The translations under genes were made by a program, and so were the position numbers. Positions 50,959 to 59,605 of a stretch of 64,000 nucleotides of DNA are shown piece after piece. Source of the DNA: Planctomycetota bacterium. GTDB taxonomy: Bacteria > Planctomycetota > MHYJ01 > WSZJ01. Under the pieces are notes generated by a model that searched no databases, was not told the DNA's origin, and saw nothing but the letters and a program-made list of their open reading frames with translations. Where the stretch lies: the NCBI GenBank assembly GCA_016190145.1, contig JACPRD010000214.1, positions 53,306 through 117,305 on the forward strand, read 5' to 3'. The number at the start of each line of letters is the position of its first letter. Position 1 is the stretch's first letter.

Positions 50959-52213
50959 GCTCCGCCTCTTCGCCCATCCGCAGCCGGTCGGCGTCCTGCT
51001 CCGGCTCGTACGATTCGGGCGCCTCCTCACCCATCGCCAACCGGTCGGGATCGGGTTCCGGCTCGAGGGGCAGGGGGGGAAGCGGATCCGCGTCTGCCCA
51101 GGCGTCCCCGAAGACATTTGCGTAGGCGTAGTACCTCTCGAGGGAGAGCGTTCCGAGCGCGTTACGGACCACGGCGGAGGTACCGCCGGCGTCGCCGTCC
51201 CAGCCGCCGCGCGGCCGGACGCTGCGGGCGAGGGCGCGGTCGAGAGCGGCGACCCAGCGTTTGTCCACTTCTCCGCCCGGGCCGTCGTACCGGAAGGCGG
51301 CCAGCGACCCCAGGTAGGCGTCGGTAAAGGAGAGGTTCTCGGCGGAGGGAAGTGAGTGGGTGGAGGCGCGCATGAGGCGCCTCACGTCGTAGCGCGTGTG
51401 GCACCGGGCGAGGAGCATCCAGCCCAGCGCGTCGGCCGGCGAGCCGTTCGCTTCCATTCTGAGAGCGAACCAGTTCCGGGCGCGGATCCCGGCGATTTCC
51501 GGGACGTCGATTCCGCTTATCTGTGCGGAGACGAGGGCCATGGCGCCCCACGGGGCGACGGCGGGATCGCCCCAGGATCCGTCCTCGATCTGCCGGCGCA
51601 CCAGGTCTTCCAGAGCCGCCTCGGCGCGGGGGCGGAACTCGCTCCTGCCGGTGAGGCCAAAGTGCTCCGAGAGGGCGAGGGCGGTCAGCGCCACGGACTG
51701 CGAATCCCCTGCAGGGCGATCCGCCAGCCACCGGAGTCCCCGCCCGACGACCGGGCCGATCTCCGTGGAGTCCCAGGTCTCGCGGGTCATGTCCGTGTAG
51801 CCGGCGCCGAGGAAGGCCAGCAGAGCGAGCGCGGTGGCGGTTTCGGGCGTCCAGACCCCGCCGTCGACGACCTCGGCCACCATTCCCCACGATCCGTCGG
51901 CGTTCGCGTGGCGGGCCAGCCACACCAGCGTTTCGCTCACGGCGCTGAGGGGCGCCCGGGCGGGGGCGGATTTCGGGACGGCCGCATTCCGGCGGATCTG
52001 CCTCCGCCCTCCGGGCTCCGGGACCGGCGCTTCCGCTCCCTCCGCCCCCTCGCGGCCGGTCGCATGGGAAGTCCCGGGATCCGCGGCCGGTGACGCCTGC
52101 TGCGCGGCCGTTTCCGACCGCTTCCGCTCGGTCCGCTGCTTCAGGGGAACGCCCGCCAGCGCGGCGAGCAGGAGGAGGATCGTCAGGCAGGCGAGGGTGC
52201 GGCGCACGGGCAT
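50900..52213 (-). CDS. prenyltransferase/squalene-oxidase-repeat-like secreted protein
   Basis: N-terminal hydrophobic segment; repeats HANADGSWGM..., QIEDGSWGDPAVAPWGAMAL. Confidence 0.65.
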   Translation of the reverse strand: MPVRRTLACLTILLLLAALAGVPLKQRTERKRSETAAQQASPAADPGTSHATGREGAEGAEAPVPEPGGRRQIRRNAAVPKSAPARAPLSAVSETLVWLARHANADGSWGMVAEVVDGGVWTPETATALALLAFLGAGYTDMTRETWDSTEIGPVVGRGLRWLADRPAGDSQSVALTALALSEHFGLTGRSEFRPRAEAALEDLVRRQIEDGSWGDPAVAPWGAMALVSAQISGIDVPEIAGIRARNWFALRMEANGSPADALGWMLLARCHTRYDVRRLMRASTHSLPSAENLSFTDAYLGSLAAFRYDGPGGEVDKRWVAALDRALARSVRPRGGWDGDAGGTSAVVRNALGTLSLERYYAYANVFGDAWADADPLPPLPLEPEPDPDRLAMGEEAPESYEPEQDADRLRMGEEAELSPPDPGSPEPSEASPEEQ

Positions 52214-52293
52214 GCAAACGCGGGCGCGCGCCCCGGGATCAAGAAAATCGGCCCGCCTGTTGGGGGGCCGACGTGTCGCCATCCGGACCTGAC

Positions 52294-53328
52294 CTACACC
52301 GCGACCGCCCGCTTCGAGAGCGTCAGGATGTTCCCGCCCCGCGGATGCGCCTTGAGATCGAAGACGTCCATCGACTGGCGCGTCAGGCTGAACACCGGCT
52401 TGCCGTTGCCGTCCGTCGTCTCCGGGTCGATCTTCTTGCCGTAGTCGCTGAACTTGATCGAGACCTCGTTGTCGCTGGCGACCATCAGGACCTGGTAAGT
52501 GCACTGCTCGTTGGAGGAGTAGGCCTTCTCGATGATCGTGCCGGCGCTCTCGCGGACGCTCTGCTCCATCGAGCGCATCATGTCGGGGGTGAACCCCGCG
52601 CGCTTGGCGAGCAGGCCCGCCATCGTCACGAGCCCCTCGGTGCACTCGTGCGAGCAGGTCAGCGTCATCTGGATCGGCGTCAGGCGGCGCCGGGGCAGGA
52701 AGTTCGCCTTGCCGTCGCGGGTGTAGGTGAAGATGCCGCTGCACCGCGGACACTTGTAGTTCCCGGGCTCGGGCACGAGGAGGGTGGCCTTGCACGAGGC
52801 GCATTCGAGCTGCTGCCCCACGACTTCGGCGGTTTCGCCCGCAGGAATCGGCGCGAACGTCCCCGTCGTCCCCGCGGCGGGCGCGAGGCGCGCGGGCGCC
52901 GGCTGCGCCGGCGGGGCGCCGACCGACACGGGCTGCGGCGCGTGCTCCGCGGGCGCCGCCACCTTCGTTCCAGGGCCCGCCATCGAGTTCAGCGCGTCGT
53001 TGCGGTTGCCGAAAATCTTGAAGAACGCGTTCAGCCCCAGCATGTCGAACACGACCTTCACCTTCGGATGCAGCTTCACCAGCGCGATCCCGCCACCCTT
53101 CGGATCCAGGGAGTCCGCCAGGTTCACCAGGAACCCCAGCCCCGTCGAGTTGACGTACTTGATCCCTTCCATGTCGAGCACGAACTTGATCGCCCCGTCG
53201 TCCTTGACGCGGTTCATCTGCTCCTGGAATCCCGGCACCGTCTTCGCGTCGATCGACCCCGCCATCACCACCAGGGCCGCGTTCGAAGCGTTCGGAACTT
53301 TCTGCACGTCCAAGGTGAGGTCGGGCAT
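52294..53328 (-). CDS. STAS domain - zinc ribbon - RsbW-like HATPase fusion
   Basis: FVLDMEGIKYVNSTGLGFLVN (STAS); CASCK...CPRCSG (ribbon); MRSMEQSVRESAGTIIEKAY...IKFSDYGKKID (RsbW-like). Confidence 0.75.
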   Translation of the reverse strand: MPDLTLDVQKVPNASNAALVVMAGSIDAKTVPGFQEQMNRVKDDGAIKFVLDMEGIKYVNSTGLGFLVNLADSLDPKGGGIALVKLHPKVKVVFDMLGLNAFFKIFGNRNDALNSMAGPGTKVAAPAEHAPQPVSVGAPPAQPAPARLAPAAGTTGTFAPIPAGETAEVVGQQLECASCKATLLVPEPGNYKCPRCSGIFTYTRDGKANFLPRRRLTPIQMTLTCSHECTEGLVTMAGLLAKRAGFTPDMMRSMEQSVRESAGTIIEKAYSSNEQCTYQVLMVASDNEVSIKFSDYGKKIDPETTDGNGKPVFSLTRQSMDVFDLKAHPRGGNILTLSKRAVAV

Positions 53329-53530
53329 GCACCCTCCGTTAACAGGTTTGCTCGGGCTCCCGGACCGGCCGGCCCCGTCTGCCGGCGGCCCGCCGAAAAG
53401 ATCGTCGGGTCAGCTTAGCAGCGCCCCAAGCCAGGGTCAAGGCCCCGAAATCCCGTTGAAAGCCCGACACCCACCGCTATAATTCGGATTCCGGCTGCGA
53501 CCTTCCACCTCCTCCACACCGGAGAAATGC

Positions 53531-54289
53531 ATGGCCAGTGACGAACTTCAGCGGGTCGGCGAAATCCTGATCGAGGAAGGGGCCGTCCTCGCGGAAGACA
53601 TCGCCCGGGCGGGCGACGAGAAGCAGACTTCCCTGATCCTCTCCGCCCTGGTGGGCGCCGGGGCCCCTTCGCGGCTCGATCTCGCGCGTTTTCTGGCGGC
53701 GACCTACCAGATCCCGCACGTCTCGCTCTCCGGCGTGAATATCCCGCCCGACGTGCTGAACTGCGTCCCGCGCGAGCTCATCGAGCGCCACGAGATCATC
53801 CCCGTCGAAAAGGCCGCGGGCATCGTGTTCATCGCCAAGGCCAATTTCTTCAACCGCGCCGCGGTCTCCGACGTCCGCAAGGCCACGGGTTTCAGGGTCA
53901 AGATCGTGGTCGCGCCGGAATACGAGATTCAGGATGCTCTGAAGCGCCTCTACGGAGTGACCGCGGGCGAGGGCGTACAGGTTGCGGCGCCGGTCGCGGA
54001 CCTGCCGCCGGAAATCGCCCGCAGCACCGGCGGAACGAAAAAGTACACCGCACCCCCGGGCCGGACCGCCGCGCTCGCCCCGACGGACCGCATCGCCATG
54101 CTCTTCACCGAAGACTGGACCCCCGCGCGCCGCAACGGAAACGCGCCGACCCAGCCGCTCAGGGCCATTCCCATCAGCAAGGAAGACTTCTCGCTCGCCG
54201 AACGGTCGCTCCACATCGACCACATCCGCCAGTGGGAGCGGTACTACGCCGGGCCGGATCCGCTTCCCGCCATCAAGATGTCGAAATAG
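53531..54289 (+). CDS. stand-alone GspE/PilB N-terminal (MshEN-like) domain protein
   Basis: RVGEILIEEGAVLAEDIARAG...YQIPHVSLSGVNIPPDVLNCVPRELIERHEIIPVEKAAGIVFIA; no Walker motifs. Confidence 0.65.
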   Translation: MASDELQRVGEILIEEGAVLAEDIARAGDEKQTSLILSALVGAGAPSRLDLARFLAATYQIPHVSLSGVNIPPDVLNCVPRELIERHEIIPVEKAAGIVFIAKANFFNRAAVSDVRKATGFRVKIVVAPEYEIQDALKRLYGVTAGEGVQVAAPVADLPPEIARSTGGTKKYTAPPGRTAALAPTDRIAMLFTEDWTPARRNGNAPTQPLRAIPISKEDFSLAERSLHIDHIRQWERYYAGPDPLPAIKMSK

Positions 54290-54376
54290 CGTAGCCCGGG
54301 GGGGCGCACAGGAAGGCCGGGAAGCGGTGGATGCGTCTCCAGGGTCTTCGCGCGTTCCGCGCGCACGGCCGAGCCC

Positions 54377-54470
54377 GTTCGGCGTTGGGCGTTCGGAGTT
54401 CGGCGTTCACGCCGCCACGCAAGCGCGTTCGGCGACAACGCCGAACTCCGAACGCCGAACACCGAACTCG
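54377..54470. repeat. heptad (GTTCGGN) inverted repeat, copy A2
   Basis: gttcggcgttgggcgttcggagttcggcgtt ... aacgccgaactccgaacgccgaacaccgaac. Confidence 0.9.
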
Positions 54471-54574
54471 CCGGCTCTCGGCATCCGGAACCACCGCGGC
54501 CGGCTCGCGCGCGGATTCTCAGCTAAACCTTTGACGTCCGGGCGGCGTTCCACGGGCAGCCGGGGGGCAGCCTG

Positions 54575-55108
54575 ATGGGGACCATGGACGAGGCGATCGT
54601 GCTCGCCGCCGTTCAACGGGGGGCCCCGGAGGCCCTGGCGCTGCTCTACGGGCGGTTCCGGCCGCTCGTCTTCAGCGCCGCCTTCCGCATCACGGGAGAC
54701 GCGAACGTGGCCGAAGACGTGGTCCAGGAGACGTTCCTGCAGGTCCGCGAGGCCCTTCCCCGCTGGCGCCCCCAGGCCCGCCTCTCCACGTGGATCTACC
54801 GCATCGCCGTGAACGAAGCGCTGGACGAGAAACGGCGGTCGCGCCGGCGCCCCGTGCCCGAAAGCGGATGCGCCGAGCCCATCCCTGAACGCGCGGCGGC
54901 CCCCTCGGACCCCGGCGTGTCCGACCGCATCCACGACGCCGTCGCCCAGCTCCCCGCCCGCGAAAAGGCCGTGTTCGTGCTCCGCCACTACGAAGGAATG
55001 GCGCTGGCGGAGATCGCGGAAGTGCTGGACGTCGCGCTCGGCACCGTGAAGGCCACACTTCACCACGCCCTCTCGAAACTGGCCGACCGCCTGAGGGACC
55101 TGCGATGA
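54575..55108 (+). CDS. ECF-type RNA polymerase sigma factor
   Basis: DANVAEDVVQETFLQVREALPRWRPQARLSTWIYRIAVNEALDEKRR; REKAVFVLRHYEGMALAEIAEVLDVALGTVKATLHHALSKL. Confidence 0.95.
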   Translation: MGTMDEAIVLAAVQRGAPEALALLYGRFRPLVFSAAFRITGDANVAEDVVQETFLQVREALPRWRPQARLSTWIYRIAVNEALDEKRRSRRRPVPESGCAEPIPERAAAPSDPGVSDRIHDAVAQLPAREKAVFVLRHYEGMALAEIAEVLDVALGTVKATLHHALSKLADRLRDLR

Positions 55109-56607
55109 CCTGCGCGCGCTACCAGGAATGGGCGACGCTTTCGCTCTACGGCGAGCTGGAGCCGGGGGAGGAGCGCGCTCTGGAGGCGCACCTGCGCGAG
55201 TGCGGCGCGTGCCGGGAGGTGCGGGAGGCGCTGGCCGGGACGGTGCGGCTTCTGAAGCGCCGGTCGGCGCCGCTGCCGGGTGCGCGGCGCGCGTGGCGGC
55301 GCTGGGCGGCGGCGGCGGCGCTGCTGCTGGGCGCGGCGGTGGCGAGGTTCGCGGGACGGACGGAGAGCCAGGCGCCCCCCGAGCCGGTCCGGACCGCGGC
55401 CGCTCCCCTTCCCACGACCGCACTTCCCGGAATCCTCGAAACCGAAGACCGGCTGTGCGCGCTCATGGCGGGGACGGACCCGTTCCTCGCGCTGGAGGCG
55501 ACGGAGAGCCTGGGCCGCGCGGGCACGCGGCGGTCGACGCCGGCTCTGCGCGCGGCGCTCGGGCGGCCGGTGACACGGCTGGCGGCGTTCCGGGCGCTGC
55601 GGGCGCGCGGCGAGCTCGACCTCGCGCGAGACGTGGTGCCGGCGCTGGGCGACCCCACGCTGCGGCGCGACGCCGCGGCGATCCTCACCGCCCGGAGGAC
55701 GGCGGCCGCGCTCGCGGCGCTGTTCGCCGCGGCCGTGAGAGGCGACGAAACGTGCCTCGCGGCTTGCCGGTCGTTCCCCGCGTCCGTCGCGGGACCGTTT
55801 CTGGCGGAAGCGGCGGGGCGCGAGGACGGACGCGGCACGGCGATCGGGCTGCTGCTGTCCACCGACGGGGACGACGTGCGCGAGGTCCTCGTCCGGCTGG
55901 CGCGCGCGGACGGGTGGATCCGCGCCGAGGCCCTGGCCCGCGCCGCCGCCGCGCGCGAGGCGCGCTCCGACCGGTTCCTCGTGCTCGCCCTCGCCGACGC
56001 CGAGCTGGGAACCTCGGCGCGCGACGCGCTCGCGGACGTCCCCGTCCGCCGCCTGCGCGCGCCGCTTCAGGCCGCCCTCCGCGAAGACCGCCTGCGCGCG
56101 CCGCTCGCCGCGTTCCTGCAGGACCGCGCCGGCGAGGAGGCCGCGCGCGACCTGCTCGCCGGGCTCCTGGGCGACACCTCCCTGCGGCCCGCCGCCGCGC
56201 GCGCCCTGCTCGCGCACGCCGATCTGCGGGCCGTCGAGCCGCTGCTCCTGGCGGGCGACGACCTCGAGGCGCTGGATGCCCTGCCCGCGGCCGTCCGCCG
56301 CCGCGAGATCGCCCGCGCCCTTCGCTCGCCCCGCCTCCGCGCCGGCGCCGTCGCCGCCGTCTCGGCCGCCGACGCCTCGGTCTGGCGCGACCTCGTCCCG
56401 CTCCTGCGCGTCGAGTCCCTCCGCGCACCCGTCGCCGCCGCCCTCTCGCGCAGCGGCGCGACCCGCGCCATCCCCTTCCTCATCCCCCTCGTCTCCCCCG
56501 AAGGCCGCGACGTGCGCGAAGCGCTGGTCGCGCTGGCCGGTGTGGACGCGGGCGAGACCGCCGATGCCTGGAACCGCTGGTGGAACGATCGCCACCTCAA
56601 CCCGTAA
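55105..56607 (+). CDS. zf-HC2 anti-sigma factor with HEAT-like repeat C-terminus
   Basis: MTCARYQEWATLSLYGELEPGEERALEAHLRECGACREV; TM segment; Ala/Arg/Leu HEAT-like repeats. Confidence 0.8.
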   Translation: MTCARYQEWATLSLYGELEPGEERALEAHLRECGACREVREALAGTVRLLKRRSAPLPGARRAWRRWAAAAALLLGAAVARFAGRTESQAPPEPVRTAAAPLPTTALPGILETEDRLCALMAGTDPFLALEATESLGRAGTRRSTPALRAALGRPVTRLAAFRALRARGELDLARDVVPALGDPTLRRDAAAILTARRTAAALAALFAAAVRGDETCLAACRSFPASVAGPFLAEAAGREDGRGTAIGLLLSTDGDDVREVLVRLARADGWIRAEALARAAAAREARSDRFLVLALADAELGTSARDALADVPVRRLRAPLQAALREDRLRAPLAAFLQDRAGEEAARDLLAGLLGDTSLRPAAARALLAHADLRAVEPLLLAGDDLEALDALPAAVRRREIARALRSPRLRAGAVAAVSAADASVWRDLVPLLRVESLRAPVAAALSRSGATRAIPFLIPLVSPEGRDVREALVALAGVDAGETADAWNRWWNDRHLNP

Positions 56608-56620
56608 GCCGGAGGCCGAC

Positions 56621-58954
56621 ATGAAATCCGCCCGCCTGCCCGTGCTCTTCCTCGCCATCGCCCTTCCCCTCGCCGCCCAGACCGGCGACGCCGACCGCCT
56701 GGCGCGCGCGAAGCTGGAGGAGACGCGGATGGACGTGAACTTCGAGGGAAGCGACTTCGTGGACGCCGTGCATCTCATGCGCGAGTTCACGGGCCTGAAC
56801 ATCCTGATCGACACGCGGGTGGCCGAAGAGGTTCAGGGGACGACGGTGACGCTCAAGCTGTCGAAGGTGCGCGCGATCAACGCGCTGCGCTGGCTGGTGC
56901 GGCAGCGCGAGCTGGAATTCAGGATCGTGGACGGCGTGGTGCTGATCACGAACCGCGAGGGCGCGACCGGCCTTCCGGAGCTCCGCCTCTACGACGTGGC
57001 CGACATTCTCTCCGCGCCGCGCGACTTCCCGGCCGAGGGCACGGCGGAGTCGATGTCGCTCAGCGTCGAGGACATGATGGATCTGGTGAAGGGCGTGGTG
57101 GCGCCGGACACGTGGGATTCCTATCCGAACTCCATCCAGGCCGCGGGAAACACGCTCGTCGTCTCCGCCGACCCCGCGACGCTCGCCCAGATCGAGCGCC
57201 TCCTCGGCGCGTTCCGCGTCATGGCCCATTTCACCGTGACTTTCGACGCCCGCGTCGTCGATCTCGTCCCCCAGGCCCTGCCGGGCGCGCCCACGATCGA
57301 CGCGCTCGCGCCGGGGAAAGTCCTCCTCACGCGCGACGAGGCGGCCGCGCTTCTCGCCCGCGGCGGCAACGACGTCTCGCTCGTCGAAGCCGCGCGGTTC
57401 ACCTGCATGAACGGCCAGCGGACGCACGTGCGGCTGGACCGCGAGGAGCGCACGGCGCGCGGCCTGCAGTCGAACGAACCGGCCGCGGCGCCGTTCCTCG
57501 ACACGGTCGCGAACGACCGCCGGACGATTCTCGAGGTGAGCCCGATCCTCGTCGTCGGGCGCGACCAGTTCGTGGTCGACCTGACGGCGTCGATCGCCGA
57601 CCCCGCCCTGACGCCCGCGGTCCTCTCAACCCAGCGCGGCCCGATCCACTGCGCCCGCGCCTCCGGCCGACAGGTCCGCACCAGCTTCCGGGTCCCCAAC
57701 GGCGGCGCCTGCCTCTTCGTCCTCGGCACCTCCGCCGACCGCGTGCGGGCGCTCCTCGTGCGCACCTCCTCGACCTCCCCCGCCAGCTCCACGTCGACGC
57801 CGATCGCGGAACTCCAGCCGAAGGACGATCTCGCGGAAGCGGCCTTCCGGGAGTTCCTGAACCGCAAGGTCGTGTTCGACTTCAACGGGACGAAGTTCGC
57901 GGACGTCGTGGCGTACCTGCGGGACGTGACAGGGATGAACTGCGTGATCGACCCTTCGCTGGTCGCCGAAGGCTGCGACCAGGAGTGGCTGGTCACGCTC
58001 AAGATCAAGGACCTCGACATGAAGGCCGCGCTCGGCCTCCTGACCGGCATGTTCGAGATCACGTGTGTGCTGCGCGACGAGGCCGCGGTCTTCACGCGCA
58101 CGGGAAGAGCCGAGACGGCGCGGGTCGAGGTGTACGACGTGCGCGATCTGCTCCGGGGCCGGTCGGACTGGCCGGGGCCGAGGCAGGAGAGCGCGACGAC
58201 CTGGCCCGTCCAGGAGGAGGCGCGGGAGCCCTTTTCGGCTTACGACCCGGACAGCCTCGAAGACCTGATCCGCGGGACGATCGCCCCGGGCACCTGGGAC
58301 GGCACGTTGACGCATGTCTTCAACGGAATGCTCATCGTCCGCCACAATCCCTCGGTCCACTCGGCCCTCGCCGGGTTCCTCGACCGCCTGCGCGAGGCCA
58401 AACCGCTTCAGATCCACGTGGACGCCCGCATCCTCGAAGTCGAAGCCGCTCTCCACGATACGCTCGACGCGGGCGGCGACGGACCTCTTCCGGAATCCTC
58501 CCGCTCCACCCTGGAACGCGCGATCCGCGAAGGCCGCGCCCGCGTGACCGCCCAGTGGTCGATCCTCGGCCTCAACGCCCAGCGCTTCCACGCCCTCCAG
58601 TCCGCCACGCGCGCCTACGTGGCCGGCTACGAGTCCTCTTCGGGCTTCGCCACGCCGCGCTACGACATGCTTCACGGCGCCCACATTCTCGACGTCCGCC
58701 CGACGCTCATCCCGAACGAGCCCGGGCAGATCCTGGTGGACGTCCGCGTGACCGCGTGCGACCTGCCGTCCGAGCTCGCGACCGCCTCCGCCGGTCTGTC
58801 GCCCGTCGAGCTTCCCTCCGCCAGCCGCGGCCAGGTCGCCACGATGGTGTTCACGAAGAGCGGCGACACGCGCCTCATCTCGCTGGGCAACGTCACGCGC
58901 GGAAAGACCGAGGTGCGGCGCGTCGTCGTCTGGACCGTCAGGATCATCGAGTAG
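56621..58954 (+). CDS. secreted protein with duplicated STN/secretin-like domains
   Basis: signal peptide; two related units (FEGSDFVDAVHLMREFTGLNILIDTRV; FNGTKFADVVAYLRDVTGMNCVIDPSL) and a secretin-like C-terminus. Confidence 0.7.
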   Translation: MKSARLPVLFLAIALPLAAQTGDADRLARAKLEETRMDVNFEGSDFVDAVHLMREFTGLNILIDTRVAEEVQGTTVTLKLSKVRAINALRWLVRQRELEFRIVDGVVLITNREGATGLPELRLYDVADILSAPRDFPAEGTAESMSLSVEDMMDLVKGVVAPDTWDSYPNSIQAAGNTLVVSADPATLAQIERLLGAFRVMAHFTVTFDARVVDLVPQALPGAPTIDALAPGKVLLTRDEAAALLARGGNDVSLVEAARFTCMNGQRTHVRLDREERTARGLQSNEPAAAPFLDTVANDRRTILEVSPILVVGRDQFVVDLTASIADPALTPAVLSTQRGPIHCARASGRQVRTSFRVPNGGACLFVLGTSADRVRALLVRTSSTSPASSTSTPIAELQPKDDLAEAAFREFLNRKVVFDFNGTKFADVVAYLRDVTGMNCVIDPSLVAEGCDQEWLVTLKIKDLDMKAALGLLTGMFEITCVLRDEAAVFTRTGRAETARVEVYDVRDLLRGRSDWPGPRQESATTWPVQEEAREPFSAYDPDSLEDLIRGTIAPGTWDGTLTHVFNGMLIVRHNPSVHSALAGFLDRLREAKPLQIHVDARILEVEAALHDTLDAGGDGPLPESSRSTLERAIREGRARVTAQWSILGLNAQRFHALQSATRAYVAGYESSSGFATPRYDMLHGAHILDVRPTLIPNEPGQILVDVRVTACDLPSELATASAGLSPVELPSASRGQVATMVFTKSGDTRLISLGNVTRGKTEVRRVVVWTVRIIE

Positions 58955-58973
58955 CCAGGCCCACGGGTCCGGC

Positions 58974-59023
58974 CGGAGTTCGGCGTCTCCAACGCCGAAC
59001 TCCGAACTCCAAACGCCGAACGC
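58974..59023. repeat. heptad (GTTCGGN) repeat, copy A3
   Basis: ggagttcggcgtctccaacgccgaactccgaactccaaacgccgaacg. Confidence 0.85.
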
Positions 59024-59068
59024 CCGTACCTTGTAAGCCGCGCCCCGCGCCCTATAATGTCCAGGCCC

Positions 59069-59596
59069 ATGCCAGGATTTACCAAGCTGACGAAGCTGGC
59101 CGCGCTGACCGGCTTCGCCATCCCCGGCGCGGGTCACGTGTTCCTCGGCCGCTGCTGCCGGGGACTCGTCCTGTTCTTCTGGTTCGCGTTCTTCCTCAAC
59201 GGGTCCGCCGTCGCCCCCGTCTTCGAATCCCTGGGAGCCCGGATCGACCCGAGGGGGTTCCTCGCCGCCGCCGGCCTGATCTGGTTGTATTCCGTCCTCG
59301 ACCTCCTCAGGATCCTCATCTGGCGGAACCGGAAGGCGCTCGAAGAAAAAAAGCGCGAACGCTTCCTCAGCGCGTTCAGCTTCTACCTGAAAGGCGAGTA
59401 CGGACGCGCCCGAGCGAAGCTGCGAAACGTGCTCGGGATGGACCGGGACGACCCCGACGCGCATTTCCACATTGCGATGACGTACAAACGGGAGGGAATG
59501 AAGCGGCTGGCGCGGCGGCACTTCCGGCGGGCGCTGTCGGTGGATCCGTTCCGGAAGTGGGGCGAGGAAGTGAAGCGGGAGTTGCGGGACGTTTAG
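59069..59596 (+). CDS. membrane protein with C-terminal TPR-like segment
   Basis: hydrophobic N-terminus; YGRARAKLRNVLGMDRDDPDAHFHIAMTYKREGMKRLARRHFRRALSVDP. Confidence 0.65.
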   Translation: MPGFTKLTKLAALTGFAIPGAGHVFLGRCCRGLVLFFWFAFFLNGSAVAPVFESLGARIDPRGFLAAAGLIWLYSVLDLLRILIWRNRKALEEKKRERFLSAFSFYLKGEYGRARAKLRNVLGMDRDDPDAHFHIAMTYKREGMKRLARRHFRRALSVDPFRKWGEEVKRELRDV

Positions 59597-59605
59597 GGAT
59601 CATCG

